NCBI RefSeq assembly: GCF_001429625.1 | Contig: NZ_LMSU01000008.1 | Coordinates: 1-36,264 of the forward strand | Source: Nocardioides sp. Soil805 | GTDB taxonomy: Bacteria; Actinomycetota; Actinomycetes; Propionibacteriales; Nocardioidaceae | Direction: 5' to 3' | DNA: 36,264 bases | Shown: positions 17,064-26,080 of the stretch, in pieces | Layout of the letters: each line of letters starts with the position of its first letter | Position numbering within the stretch: the first letter of the stretch is position 1 | Program-made: the position numbers and the translations under genes | Notes under the pieces: model-generated | What the model was told of the DNA's origin: nothing | What the model saw: the letters and a program-made list of their open reading frames with translations, nothing else | Database searches by the model: none

Positions 17064-18596
17064 ATGTTCGTCCCGTTCAGCGTCACGGACTTCATCGACC
17101 GCGCCCGGACCGTGTACGGCGAGCGCGTCGGCGTCGTCGACGAGCCCGACCAGCCGGCTGCCTCCCTGGGGAACCTGACGTACGCGGAGCTCGACGCCCT
17201 GGCCCGGCGGCAGGCCGCCAGGCTCGACCAGCTCGGCCTCGAGGTCGGCGACCGCGTCGCCGTGGTGTCGCACAACTCGGCCCGCCTGCTCGCGTCCTTC
17301 TTCGGCGTCGCCGGCTCCGGCCGGGTGCTCGTGCCGGTCAACTTCCGGCTCCGCCCCGACGAGGTGTCCTACATCGTCGAGCACTCCGGTGCCCGCGTGC
17401 TGTACGTCGACCCCGAGCTCGACGCGGAGCTGGCCGGCGTCACCGCCGAGCACCGCTTCGTCCTCGGCGAGGACGGCGACATGTTCGCCGACGAGGGCGT
17501 CGAGCCCCGGGCCTGGGAGCCGGACGAGTCCGCGACCGCCTGCATCAACTACACCTCCGGCACCACGGCGCGCCCCAAGGGCGTGCAGATCACGCACCGC
17601 AACATCTGGGTCAACGCGGTCACCTTCGCGATGCACGCGGCGGTCACCGACCGCGACGTCTACCTGCACACGCTGCCGATGTTCCACGCCAACGGGTGGG
17701 GGATGCCGTTCGCGATGACCGGGCTGGGCGTGCCCCAGGTCGTGCTGCGCAAGGTCGACGGGGCCGAGATCCTGCGCCGGGTCCGCGACCACGGCGTCAC
17801 CGTGATGTGCGCGGCCCCCGCGGTCGCCGCGGCCGTGCTGGAGGCGGCGCAGACCTGGGAGGGCGAGATCCCGGGGCGCGACAAGGTGCGGATCATCATG
17901 GCCGGTGCCCCGCCGCCGACGAAGACGGTCGTGCGGGTCGAGGAGGAGCTGGGCTGGGAGTTCGTCCAGATCTACGGTCTCACCGAGACCTCGCCGCTGC
18001 TGACCTTCAACCGCACCCGTGCGGAGTGGGACGACCTGTCGGCCGAGGAGCGCGCGACCCGCCTGACGCGCGCCGGTGCCCCGGCGCTCGGCGTACGGCT
18101 GCGGACCGACGAGAACGGCGAGGTGCTGGCGCGCTCCAACGTGGTGCTGGAGGGCTACTGGGAGCAGCCGGAGGAGTCCGCGCGCGCCCTCGACGGCGGG
18201 TGGTTCCACACCGGCGACGGCGGTGTGATCGGCGACGACGGCTACCTCACGATCAGCGACCGCAAGAAGGACGTGATCATCACCGGCGGGGAGAACGTGT
18301 CCTCCATCGAGGTCGAGGACGTGCTGTTCTCCCACCCGGCGGTCGCCGAGGTCGCCGTCATCGGGGTGCCGAGCGAGAAGTGGGGCGAGACCATCAAGGC
18401 CCTCGTCGTGCTCGCCGAGGGCTCCGAGGTGACCGAGGCCGAGCTGATCGCCTGGTGCAAGGACAAGGCGGCCGGCTACAAGGCCCCGACCTCGATCGAG
18501 TTCCGCGAGGTGCTCGCCCGCACGGCCACCGGCAAGCTGCAGAAGTTCAAGCTGCGCCAGCCCTACTGGGAGGGACGGGACCGCCAGGTCAACTGA
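17064..18596 (+). CDS. Acyl-CoA synthetase (AMP-forming), medium-chain/AlkK-like
   Basis: Encodes 510 residues from ATG 17064, preceded by AGAGGAGAG. It activates fatty or related acids to CoA thioesters. The motifs are INYTSGTTARPKGVQ (about 161-175), the substrate-side HTLPMFHANGWG (about 202-213), YGLTET (304-309), the A8 region SDRKKDVIITGGENVSS, and catalytic Lys491 in TATGKLQKF. The HANGWG segment and length resemble the AlkK/medium-chain group. The chain length preferred cannot be read from sequence. The next gene (Nif3-like) starts 21 bp after the stop from its own apparent promoter. Confidence 0.92.
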   Translation: MFVPFSVTDFIDRARTVYGERVGVVDEPDQPAASLGNLTYAELDALARRQAARLDQLGLEVGDRVAVVSHNSARLLASFFGVAGSGRVLVPVNFRLRPDEVSYIVEHSGARVLYVDPELDAELAGVTAEHRFVLGEDGDMFADEGVEPRAWEPDESATACINYTSGTTARPKGVQITHRNIWVNAVTFAMHAAVTDRDVYLHTLPMFHANGWGMPFAMTGLGVPQVVLRKVDGAEILRRVRDHGVTVMCAAPAVAAAVLEAAQTWEGEIPGRDKVRIIMAGAPPPTKTVVRVEEELGWEFVQIYGLTETSPLLTFNRTRAEWDDLSAEERATRLTRAGAPALGVRLRTDENGEVLARSNVVLEGYWEQPEESARALDGGWFHTGDGGVIGDDGYLTISDRKKDVIITGGENVSSIEVEDVLFSHPAVAEVAVIGVPSEKWGETIKALVVLAEGSEVTEAELIAWCKDKAAGYKAPTSIEFREVLARTATGKLQKFKLRQPYWEGRDRQVN

Positions 18597-18605
18597 GCCG
18601 GGCGC

Positions 18606-18611
18606 TAGCCT
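18606..18611 (+). promoter_or_regulatory. -10 element for a leaderless Nif3-like transcript
   Basis: TAGCCT lies exactly six bases before the ATG at 18618, so transcription should begin at or near the A of the start codon. No ribosome-binding site is present, in keeping with leaderless translation. No clear -35 is seen. Confidence 0.45.
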
Positions 18612-18617
18612 GCCCGC

Positions 18618-19466
18618 ATGTCCGCCCCCACGGCTCCCACGCTCGCCGAGGTCGTCGACCTGCTCCACGGCTGGTACCCACCGGACACTGCCGACTCCTG
18701 GGACGCGGTGGGGCTCGTGGCCGGCGACCCGGCCGACGTCGTACGACGCGTGCTGTTCGCCGTGGACCCGTCGCCGGAGGTGGCGCTCGAGGCCGTCGAG
18801 TGGGGCGCCGACCTGCTGGTGACCCACCACCCGTTGTTCCTCAGCGGCGTGCACGGCGTGGCGGCCACGACGCCCAAGGGGCGCACGCTGCACACCCTCC
18901 TGACCGGCGGGTGCGCGCTGCTCGGGGCCCACACCAACGCCGACCAGGCCGTCGCCGGGGTCTCGGAGTCGCTCGGCCTGGCGCTCGGGCTCGGCGACCT
19001 GGCGCCGATCGTCGCGGCGCCGGGCTCGGACGCCACCGGCACCGGCCGGGTGGGCACGGTGGCGCCGACCACGCTGCGGGCCTTCGCCGAGCACGTCGCC
19101 GCCGTCCTGCCGGCCACCGCCCACGGCGTACGCGTGTCCGGCGACCCGGACCGGCCCGTGCGGCGCGTGGCGGTGTGCGGGGGAGCGGGCGACTTCCTGC
19201 TCGACGGGCTGGTCGGGTCGGACGTCGACGTCTACCTCACCAGCGACCTGCGGCACCACCGCGCGGGGGAGTTCCGCGAGCACGACGGCCCGGCGCTGGT
19301 CGACGTGGCCCACTGGGCGGCCGAGTGGACCTGGCTGCCCGTGGTCCGGGACCGCCTCGCCGACGCGATGGGCGATAGGGTCGAGGCCCGCGTCAGCACC
19401 CGGTGCACCGACCCCTGGAGCTTCAGGGTCGACCGTCCCCCGGTCGAGCGCAGCACGACCCCGTAG
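18618..19466 (+). CDS. Nif3-like dinuclear metal center protein
   Basis: Encodes 282 residues of the Nif3/YbgI family (often labelled GTP cyclohydrolase I type 2). The dinuclear metal site is visible: Asp29 and the SWDAVGL start, His70-His71 in LLVTHHPLF, His105 and Asp109 in LGAHTNAD, and a late His in VDVAHWAAEW. TSDLRHHRAGEF is also typical. The short form, without the CutA-like insert of the 370-residue version, is used here. The family's biological role is uncertain. In actinomycetes it commonly precedes the zinc-ribbon gene found next; here the gap is 20 bp with a good ribosome-binding site, so they are probably one operon. Confidence 0.93.
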   Translation: MSAPTAPTLAEVVDLLHGWYPPDTADSWDAVGLVAGDPADVVRRVLFAVDPSPEVALEAVEWGADLLVTHHPLFLSGVHGVAATTPKGRTLHTLLTGGCALLGAHTNADQAVAGVSESLGLALGLGDLAPIVAAPGSDATGTGRVGTVAPTTLRAFAEHVAAVLPATAHGVRVSGDPDRPVRRVAVCGGAGDFLLDGLVGSDVDVYLTSDLRHHRAGEFREHDGPALVDVAHWAAEWTWLPVVRDRLADAMGDRVEARVSTRCTDPWSFRVDRPPVERSTTP

Positions 19467-19486
19467 AGCCCCACCCGAGGAGAGCG

Positions 19487-20227
19487 TTGAAAGCCGACCC
19501 GCACGCACAGTTGAAGCTGCTCGACCTCCAGAAGGTCGACGCGCGACTCGACCAGCTGCGCCACCAGCGGCGCGCCCTGCCCGAGATCGCCCGGATCGCG
19601 GAGCTGGAGACCGGCCGGGGCGACGTCGACGACCGGCTGCGCGACGCCCGGATCGTGGTGGACGACCTCAGCGCCGAGCAGCGCAAGGCCGACGCCGACG
19701 TGGAGCAGGTCAAGGCCCGCCGCGTCCGCGACCGCGAGCGGATGGACTCCGGCGCGATCACCAACCCCAAGGACCTCGAGCGGATGCAGCACGAGCTGGC
19801 CTCGCTCGAGCGCCGGGTCAGCACCCTGGAGGACGCCGAGCTCGAGATCATGGAGCGGCTCGAGGAGGCGCAGGCCACCCACGACCGGCTGGCCGCCCAG
19901 CTCGCCGAGACCGACGCGCAGGTGGCCGAGCTGGCCGCCGTCCGCGACACGCGGTGGGCCGAGATCGACGAGCAGATCAGCGCCACCGAGGCGGAGCGTG
20001 CCCCGGCCACCGAGGGGATCCCCGAGGACCTGATGGCCCTCTACGAGCGGCTGCGGGCCAAGAGCGGGATCGGCGCCGCCGAGCTGCGGGCCCGACAGTG
20101 CGGCGGCTGCAACATCACCATCGACGCCGCCGAGCTGGGCCAGATCCGCAAGGCGCCGGCCGACGAGGTCGTGCGGTGCGAGGAGTGCCAGCGGATCCTG
20201 GTCCGCACCTCGGAGTCAGGCCTCTGA
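19487..20227 (+). CDS. Coiled-coil protein with a C4-type zinc ribbon
   Basis: Encodes 246 residues. TTG 19487 is preferred because GAGGAG lies just upstream; there is no nearby ATG. Residues about 10-175 are charged heptad-rich helices forming a long antiparallel coiled coil (LDLQKVDARLDQLRHQRR, then a second arm from ERMQHELASLERR). The C-terminus carries a zinc ribbon with Cys205/Cys208 (CGGC) and Cys231/Cys234 (CEEC). The family resembles proteins proposed to bind nucleic acid, but no function is established. It is downstream of the Nif3-like gene and ends three bases from the convergent yaaA stop. Confidence 0.92.
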   Translation: MKADPHAQLKLLDLQKVDARLDQLRHQRRALPEIARIAELETGRGDVDDRLRDARIVVDDLSAEQRKADADVEQVKARRVRDRERMDSGAITNPKDLERMQHELASLERRVSTLEDAELEIMERLEEAQATHDRLAAQLAETDAQVAELAAVRDTRWAEIDEQISATEAERAPATEGIPEDLMALYERLRAKSGIGAAELRARQCGGCNITIDAAELGQIRKAPADEVVRCEECQRILVRTSESGL

Positions 20228-20230
20228 GGC

Positions 20231-21004
20231 TCAGACCTCGCTGACGACCACGTCGAGCTGGGTCCCGCGGGAGGTCGGCGCGCCGACCTCCACGGTCCAG
20301 CCGAGGTCGGTCAGCAGCCGGGCCAGCGCGGCCGGCGTACGCGGGTTGCCGCCGTCCTCCAGCAGGGCCCGCACGATGCGGCCCTTGGTCGCCTTGTTGA
20401 AGTGGCTCACCACCTTGCGCATGCCCGCGGACTCGTGCAGCACCCGGACGGTCGCCACCCGGGGCGCGAGCTCGACCGGGGGCCGCCAGAACGCGGCGTA
20501 CATGGTGGAGCGCAGGTCGACGAGCAGCCCGGTGCCGAGCGCCTCCTCGACCGCCTCGCCCAGCACCTCGCGCCACAGCCCGGCGACCGGCCCGAGACCG
20601 GGCAGGGTGACGTCGCCGGAGAGCCGGTAGGACGGGATGCGGTCGCCGGGGCGGACCAGCCCGAAGACCGACGACGTGATGGCCACCCGGCTGGTGGCGC
20701 GGCGCCGGGCGGCGGTGGACAGCGAGTCGAGGCCCAGGGCGTCGTACAGGACGCCGGTGTAGACGCGGTCGGCGCGCGTGGTCGGGGACGTCCGCAACCG
20801 GGCGTCGAGGTCGACGAGGTCGCCCTGGGTGCCGCCGAGGCCCAGGACCTCGGCCGCGTCGGGGCGTGCGGCGAGGGCGATGACCGCGTCGACGACGCGC
20901 TCGCGGGTCGGGGTGAGCACCGGTGAGCCCAGGGTCGACAGGTCGAGCGGCTTGCCGCGTCGGGGAGCGGTCTTGCCCTCGCTCGGCGGCAACAGGATCA
21001 GCAC
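20231..21004 (-). CDS. yaaA: YaaA-family peroxide stress protein
   Basis: Encodes 257 residues from GTG 21004. Family marks are the N-terminal LILLPPSEGKT, the central VYTGVLYDALG and SYRLSG, DLRSTMYAAFW, and the C-terminal VVSHFNKATKGR. E. coli YaaA limits intracellular free iron and DNA damage during hydrogen peroxide stress; the molecular activity involves DNA binding. The protein is soluble with no signal peptide. It is divergent from the RNB gene across 51 bp, and convergent with the zinc-ribbon gene with only three bases between stops. No good ribosome-binding site is seen before the GTG. Confidence 0.92.
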   Translation of the reverse strand: MLILLPPSEGKTAPRRGKPLDLSTLGSPVLTPTRERVVDAVIALAARPDAAEVLGLGGTQGDLVDLDARLRTSPTTRADRVYTGVLYDALGLDSLSTAARRRATSRVAITSSVFGLVRPGDRIPSYRLSGDVTLPGLGPVAGLWREVLGEAVEEALGTGLLVDLRSTMYAAFWRPPVELAPRVATVRVLHESAGMRKVVSHFNKATKGRIVRALLEDGGNPRTPAALARLLTDLGWTVEVGAPTSRGTQLDVVVSEV

Positions 21005-21042
21005 GCGGGCAAGAGTAGGGGCTCGCCACGCCCGCCCTTGGC

Positions 21043-21048
21043 TAGGGT
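21043..21048 (+). promoter_or_regulatory. -10 element for a leaderless RNB-domain gene
   Basis: TAGGGT lies seven bases before the ATG at 21056, with no ribosome-binding site between, which suits a leaderless transcript. The whole divergent gap with yaaA is only 51 bp. Confidence 0.45.
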
Positions 21049-21055
21049 GCTGGGC

Positions 21056-22504
21056 ATGCCCAGCAACCGCGTCATCTCAGTCCGCACCGGCGACGACACC
21101 GTCTCGGCCGAGACGCTGCGTGCGGGGATCGCCGCCATCCAGGCGGAGATGAAGGTGACACCGGACTTCCCGGAGGCGGTCGAGCGGGCGGCCGCCGAGG
21201 CCGCGGCCGCGCCGCGACTGCCGGACAAGGACCTCACCGACATCCCGTTCGTGACCATCGACCCGGCCTCGGCACGCGACCTCGACCAGGCGATGCACAT
21301 CGAGCGCGCCGGCGACGGGTACGTCGTGCACTACGCGATCGCGGACCTCACGGCCTTCATCACGCCGGGCGACGCGGTCGACGAGGAGGCCCACCGACGC
21401 GGCGAGACGCTGTACGGCGCGGACTCCAAGATCCCGCTCCACCCGCCGGTGATCTCCGAGGACGCCGGCTCGCTGCTGCCCGACCAGGTGCGGCCCGCGC
21501 TGGTGTGGACGATCCAGGTCGACGCGACCGGAGAGGGCACCGACGTCGACGTGGAGCGTGCCCGGGTCCGCTCGCGGGCCAAGCTCGACTACGCCACGCT
21601 GCAGGAGCAGGTCGACGCCGGCACGGCCGACGAGATGTTCACCCTGCTGAAGGAGGTCGGCGAGCTGCGGCTGACCCGCGAGGCGGCTCGCGGCGGGGTG
21701 TCACTGCCCCTCCCGGAGCAGGAGATCATCGACGAGGGCGGCCGGTGGCGCCTGGAGTTCCGCACGATGCTCCCCGTCGAGACGTGGAACGCGCAGATCT
21801 CGCTGCTGACCGGCTTCGCCGCGGCCTCGCTGATGGTCTACGCCCGCGTCGGGCTGCTGCGCACGCTGCCGCCGGCCGACCCGCACGACGTCCAGCGACT
21901 GCACCGTACGGCGAGGGCCCTGGGCATCGAGTGGCCGGCCGAGCAGCTCTACCCCGACTTCATCCGCACCCTCGACGTCTCGCAGCCGGCCCACGCTGCG
22001 ATGGTCGTGGCGTGCACCCGGCTGCTGCGCGGCAGCGGGTACGTCGGCTTCAACGGCGACCTGCCCGAGCAGCCGCAGCACTCGGCGCTGGCCTCGGAGT
22101 ACGCGCACGTCACCGCCCCGCTGCGACGGCTGGTGGACCGCTACGCCCTGGAGATCTGCGTCGCGCTCTGCGCCGGCGAGGAGGTGCCAGGCTGGGTGCT
22201 GGCCAGGCTCGGCGACCTGCCGGACACGATGCGCGAGTCGGGTCGGCGGGCCAACCAGTACCAGAACTCGGTGCTCAACCTCGTCGAGGCGGCCATGCTC
22301 GCGCCCCGGGTCGGCGAGGAGTTCCCCGCCGTCGTGCTCGAGACCGACGAGAAGGACGAGCGGCGCGGCGACGTGACCGTCCAGGAGCCGGCCATCGAGG
22401 CGACCGTGGTCGGGAACCGGCCGCTGCCGGTCGGCGAGGACGTGATGGTCACGCTCACCAAGGCCGACGTCGAGTCCCGGAAGGTCGAGTTCACGCTGCA
22501 GTGA
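21056..22504 (+). CDS. RNB-domain ribonuclease, short actinobacterial RNase II type
   Basis: Encodes 482 residues from ATG 21056. The RNB catalytic segment is TIDPASARDLDQAM with Asp69, Asp75 and Asp77; the fourth conserved acidic position of RNase II/R is Gln78 here. Later marks are HYAIADLTAFI, LHPPVISEDAGSLLP and EYAHVTAPLRRLVDRY, which line the RNA channel. The C-terminus (about 415-482) resembles a reduced S1/OB-like strand set. The N-terminal cold-shock domains of RNase R are missing, so the enzyme is short. It should be a 3'-5' single-strand exoribonuclease. Its 3' end faces nrdB across a long inverted repeat. Confidence 0.92.
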   Translation: MPSNRVISVRTGDDTVSAETLRAGIAAIQAEMKVTPDFPEAVERAAAEAAAAPRLPDKDLTDIPFVTIDPASARDLDQAMHIERAGDGYVVHYAIADLTAFITPGDAVDEEAHRRGETLYGADSKIPLHPPVISEDAGSLLPDQVRPALVWTIQVDATGEGTDVDVERARVRSRAKLDYATLQEQVDAGTADEMFTLLKEVGELRLTREAARGGVSLPLPEQEIIDEGGRWRLEFRTMLPVETWNAQISLLTGFAAASLMVYARVGLLRTLPPADPHDVQRLHRTARALGIEWPAEQLYPDFIRTLDVSQPAHAAMVVACTRLLRGSGYVGFNGDLPEQPQHSALASEYAHVTAPLRRLVDRYALEICVALCAGEEVPGWVLARLGDLPDTMRESGRRANQYQNSVLNLVEAAMLAPRVGEEFPAVVLETDEKDERRGDVTVQEPAIEATVVGNRPLPVGEDVMVTLTKADVESRKVEFTLQ

Positions 22505-22523
22505 CGCCCGCCCGGTTGGGTGA

Positions 22524-22610
22524 GCGTGTCGGACGTGCCGAAGTCGGGTCCACCCTCGCCCAGCCCGCCTGAGGCCGGCGATGGGTGGGACTTCTGCACG
22601 TCCGACACGC
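22524..22610. repeat. Long inverted repeat between the RNB gene and nrdB
   Basis: A 22-base arm at 22524-22545 is matched, inverted, by 22589-22610 with one mismatch (C against A at the sixteenth base). Inner sequences CCACCC and GGGTGG extend the pairing. The 87-bp unit fills the gap between two convergent genes. It could be a bidirectional terminator, but the arm length and asymmetric centre resemble a palindromic mobile repeat. Confidence 0.7.
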
Positions 22611-22616
22611 CGCGGG

Positions 22617-23660
22617 TCAGAAGTCCTCGTCGAACCCGACCGAGCCCGAGACGCCGACCTGGTAGGCGGAGACCTTGCGCTCGAAGAAGTTGGACAGCTC
22701 CTGCACGTCCTGCAGCTCCATGAAGGCGAGCGGGTTGGCCGAGCCGTAGATCGGCTCGAGTCCCAGGCGCTGCATGCGCCGGTCGGCGACGTACTCCAGG
22801 TAGGAGCGCATGTCGGTCGTCGAGAGGCCGGCGACCCCGCCGCCGAGGAGGTCTTGAGCGAACTGGGCCTCGGCGTCCACGCCGTCGACGAGCATCTGGC
22901 GTACGTCGGCGGCGAGCTGCTCGTCGAAGAGCTCCGGCTCCTCCTCGCGGACCGTGTCGACCACGTCGAAGGCGAAGGCCATGTGCATCGACTCGTCGCG
23001 GAAGACCCAGTTGGTGCCCGATGCCAGCCCGTTGAGGAGCCCCCGCGAGCGCAGGAAGTAGACGTAGGCGAACGCGCCGTAGAAGAACAGCCCCTCGATG
23101 ACCGCGGCGAAGCAGATCAGGTTGAGCAGGAACCTGCGGCGGTGCTCGCGGGTCTCGAGCGCGTCGAGGTCGAAGACCGAGTCGATCCAGCGGAAGCAGA
23201 AGTCTGCCTTCGCCTTGATCGAGGGGATGTTGTCGACCGCCGCGAACGCCTCGTGCCGCTCCTTCTCGTCGGGGACGTAGGTGTCGAGCAGGGTCAGGTA
23301 GAACTGCACGTGCACCGCCTCCTCGAAGAGCTGCCGGGACAGGTAGAGCCGGCCCTCGGGGGAGTTGATGTGCTGGTAGAGGTTGAGCACCAGGTTGTTG
23401 GCCACGATGGTGTCGCCGGTTGCGAAGAACGCCACCAGCCGTGACACCAGGTGTCGCTCGGCGTCGCTGAGCCGCTGGAGGTCCTTGAGGTCGGAGTGCA
23501 GGTCGACCTCCTCGACGGTCCAGGTGTTCTTGATGGCGTCGCGGTAGCGGTCGTAGAAGTGCGGGTAGCGCATCGGCCGCAGGGTGAGGTTCATCCCCGG
23601 GTCGAGGAGCATCCGGGGCGCGCTCGTGTCGGTCGCGGTGGAGTGGTCGGTCGTGGTCAC
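22617..23660 (-). CDS. nrdB: Class Ia ribonucleotide reductase beta subunit
   Basis: Encodes 347 residues from GTG 23660, overlapping the nrdA stop by four bases (GTGA). It houses the di-iron tyrosyl radical that starts catalysis in NrdA. Predicted metal ligands are Asp83, Glu114 and His117 (FEEAVHVQFY), Glu189 (VIEGLFFYG), Glu223 and His226 (RDESMHMAF). The radical tyrosine is Tyr121, four residues after His117, as in E. coli NrdB. The C-terminal acidic tail (GFDEDF) is the peptide that docks on NrdA. An in-frame ATG at residue 17 is a less likely start. No nrdS-like regulator gene follows; the next feature is the 87-bp inverted repeat. Confidence 0.95.
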   Translation of the reverse strand: MTTTDHSTATDTSAPRMLLDPGMNLTLRPMRYPHFYDRYRDAIKNTWTVEEVDLHSDLKDLQRLSDAERHLVSRLVAFFATGDTIVANNLVLNLYQHINSPEGRLYLSRQLFEEAVHVQFYLTLLDTYVPDEKERHEAFAAVDNIPSIKAKADFCFRWIDSVFDLDALETREHRRRFLLNLICFAAVIEGLFFYGAFAYVYFLRSRGLLNGLASGTNWVFRDESMHMAFAFDVVDTVREEEPELFDEQLAADVRQMLVDGVDAEAQFAQDLLGGGVAGLSTTDMRSYLEYVADRRMQRLGLEPIYGSANPLAFMELQDVQELSNFFERKVSAYQVGVSGSVGFDEDF

Positions 23661-26080
23661 TGGCAGGCCTCGCAGCTCTCGGGGTTCTCGAGGGAGCAGG
23701 CGAGTGCCTCCTCGTCGGTGATGGGGTCGGTGATGGGTTCGGTGATGGGTTCGATGACGGTGGGGACGGCGGCCGGCTCGTGCACCGACGTCGTCGTCTG
23801 CTGGATGCGCGTCGCGGGGCGCGAGCGCAGGTAGTAGGTCGTCTTGAGCCCGGCCTTCCACGCGTGGAGGTACATCGAGCTGAGCTTGCCGATGGACGGG
23901 CCCGCGATGAACAGGTTGAGCGACTGGCTCTGGTCGATGTACGCCGAGCGCTCGGCCGCCATGTCGATCAGCGCCCGCTGCGGCAGCTCCCACGCGGTGC
24001 GGAAGAGACGTCGTACGTCCTCGGGGAGCGCGGTGACGCCCTGCACCGACCCCTCGGCCCGCTTGACCTGCTCGCGCACCTCGGGCGTCCACAGCCCGCG
24101 CGCCTTGAGCTCGCGCACCAGGGCGGTGTTGACCTGGAGGAACTCCCCGGACAGCGTCTCGCGCTTGAACAGGTTGGACACCTGCGGCTCGATGCACTCG
24201 TAGCAACCGGCGATCGAGGCGATCGTCGCCGTCGGGGCGATGGCGATCAGCAGCGAGTTGCGCAGCCCGTGCTCGGCGATCCGGGCGCGCAGGGTCGCCC
24301 ACCGCTCGGCCTGGGTGCCGGTGACGTCCCACAGGTCGGGCTGCAGGACGCCGGCCGCGGCCCGCGTCTCGTCGTACGACGGGTGCGGACCGTGCCGCTC
24401 GGCGAGCTCGCAGCTCACCTCGAGCGCCGTCAGGTAGATCTCCTCGGAGATGCGCGTGGAGAGCTCGCGCGCCTCCTCGGAGTCGAAGGGCAGGCCGAGC
24501 GCGAAGAACACGTCCTGGAGGCCCATCAGCCCCAGCCCCACCGGGCGCCAGCGCGGGTTGGAGGCCGCCGACTCGGTGCTGGGGTAGAAGTTGACGTCGA
24601 TGACCCGGTCGAGCAGCGGCACCGCCGTCCGCACGGTCTCGCGCAGGGCGTCCCAGTCGACCGACGTGCGGTCGGCGCCCAGGTGCCGGGCGAGGTTGAC
24701 CGAGCCGAGGTTGCACACGGCGGTCTCGTCGTCGGAGGAGACTTCGATGATCTCGGTGCACAGGTTGGACAGGTGCACCACGGGACCGCCGGGCGTGTCC
24801 CGGGTCTGGTTGCAGGTGCGGTTGGCCGCGTCCTTGAACGTCATCCAGCCGTTGCCGGTCTGGGCCAGCGTGCGCATCATCCGCGCGTAGAGGTCGCGCG
24901 CCTTCACCTGCCGCACGTAGCGGCCCTCGGCCTCCGCGGCCCGGTAGGCCTCGTCGAACGCCGCGCCCCACAGGTCGGGCAGCTCGGGGGCGGCGTCGGG
25001 GTCGATGAGCGACCAGACCTCGTCGGCCTCGACCCTGCGCATGAACTCGTCGGGCACCCAGTGGGCGAGGTTGAGGTTGTGGGTCCGGCGCGCGTCCTCA
25101 CCGGTGTTGTCGCGCAGCTCGAGGAACTCCTCGACGTCGGGGTGCCACGGCTCGAGGTAGACGCAGGCGGCGCCCTTGCGACGACCCCCCTGGTTGACCG
25201 CCGCCACCGAGGCGTCGAGGGTGCGCAGGAACGGCACGATGCCGTTGGACTGCCCGTTGGTGCCGCGGATCAGCGCCCCGCGCGAGCGCACCCGGCTGAA
25301 GGACAGCCCGATCCCGCCGGCGAACTTCGACAGCTTGGCCACCTGCGCGTAGCGCGAGTAGATCGAGTCGAGGTCGTCGCGGGGGCTGTCCACGAGGTAG
25401 CACGAGGACATCTGGGTGTGCCGGGTGCCGGAGTTGAACAGCGTCGGCGACGACGGCAGGTACGCCAGCCGCGACATCAGCCGGTAGAACTCGATGGCCT
25501 CGGCGGGCGACTGGGCCAGCCCGCACGCGACCCGGAGCAGGAAGTACTGCGGGGTCTCCACGACCAGGCGCGACGACGGGTGCCGCAGCAGGTAGCGGTC
25601 GTAGACGGTGCGCAGCCCGAAGTACTCGAAGCCGCGGTCGGCGTCGGGGTCGATCGCGACGTCGAGCTTGCGGGCGTTGTCCTTGACGAACGCCGCCGTC
25701 TCGTCGCCGATCAGTCCCTCGGCGTGACCCAGGGCCACCGACTGGCTGAAGGACGCGACGCCCTGGTTGCGCACCTCCTTGTCGATGACGCCCGACAGCA
25801 GCCGGGCGGCCAGCTGGCTGTACTGCGGCTCCTCGCCGATCATTTCGGCCGCGGTCTGGATGGACAGCTTGTCGAGCTCGGCGGTGGTGGCGCCGTCGTA
25901 CAGGCCGCTGATGGTGCGGGTGGCGACCCGCATGGGGTCGACCTCGGCCAGGTCGTCGCTGCACCGGTCGATGGCGCGGACGATCTTGTTGACGTCGACG
26001 GGCTCGTCGTCGCCGTTCCTCTTGCGGACCTGCATCCCTGTGCGCAGCACAGTGCGGTCCGGCTGGATGGTCACCGTCAT
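23657..26080 (-). CDS. nrdA: Class Ia ribonucleotide reductase alpha subunit
   Basis: Encodes 807 residues from ATG 26080, with AGGAGAGAG just upstream. It reduces ribonucleoside diphosphates to deoxyribonucleotides. An N-terminal ATP-cone (VRKRNGDDEPVDVNKIVRAI, about 18-37) supplies allosteric control. Active-site residues are Cys227 (MSSCYLVD), Asn439, Cys441 and Glu443 (SNLCTEI), and Cys456 (AVCNLGSVNL). Tyr residues of the radical path are in LKTTYYLRSR near the C-terminus. A flexible tail with an EPIT/DPIT repeat leads to the final redox pair in ESCEACQ. Expression should be controlled by the cobalamin riboswitch in the leader and by NrdR at the two boxes upstream. Confidence 0.96.
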   Translation of the reverse strand: MTVTIQPDRTVLRTGMQVRKRNGDDEPVDVNKIVRAIDRCSDDLAEVDPMRVATRTISGLYDGATTAELDKLSIQTAAEMIGEEPQYSQLAARLLSGVIDKEVRNQGVASFSQSVALGHAEGLIGDETAAFVKDNARKLDVAIDPDADRGFEYFGLRTVYDRYLLRHPSSRLVVETPQYFLLRVACGLAQSPAEAIEFYRLMSRLAYLPSSPTLFNSGTRHTQMSSCYLVDSPRDDLDSIYSRYAQVAKLSKFAGGIGLSFSRVRSRGALIRGTNGQSNGIVPFLRTLDASVAAVNQGGRRKGAACVYLEPWHPDVEEFLELRDNTGEDARRTHNLNLAHWVPDEFMRRVEADEVWSLIDPDAAPELPDLWGAAFDEAYRAAEAEGRYVRQVKARDLYARMMRTLAQTGNGWMTFKDAANRTCNQTRDTPGGPVVHLSNLCTEIIEVSSDDETAVCNLGSVNLARHLGADRTSVDWDALRETVRTAVPLLDRVIDVNFYPSTESAASNPRWRPVGLGLMGLQDVFFALGLPFDSEEARELSTRISEEIYLTALEVSCELAERHGPHPSYDETRAAAGVLQPDLWDVTGTQAERWATLRARIAEHGLRNSLLIAIAPTATIASIAGCYECIEPQVSNLFKRETLSGEFLQVNTALVRELKARGLWTPEVREQVKRAEGSVQGVTALPEDVRRLFRTAWELPQRALIDMAAERSAYIDQSQSLNLFIAGPSIGKLSSMYLHAWKAGLKTTYYLRSRPATRIQQTTTSVHEPAAVPTVIEPITEPITDPITDEEALACSLENPESCEACQ
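23717..23752 (-). repeat. nrdA: Three 12-bp tandem units in the nrdA tail
   Basis: GGTGATGGG(G/T)TC is repeated three times in frame and encodes (E/D)PIT units in the linker before the C-terminal cysteine pair. Being a multiple of three, length changes would keep the frame. Confidence 0.8.

Noticed and set aside
16773..19508. Long - strand frame across tRNA-Val, the second acyl-CoA ligase and the Nif3-like gene
   Set aside because: It runs antisense through a tRNA and two well-supported genes; its composition is typical of a shadow frame.
23717..23752. Short tandem repeats as a CRISPR or VNTR-type array
   Set aside because: Only three 12-bp units without spacers, in frame within nrdA and encoding its C-terminal linker.
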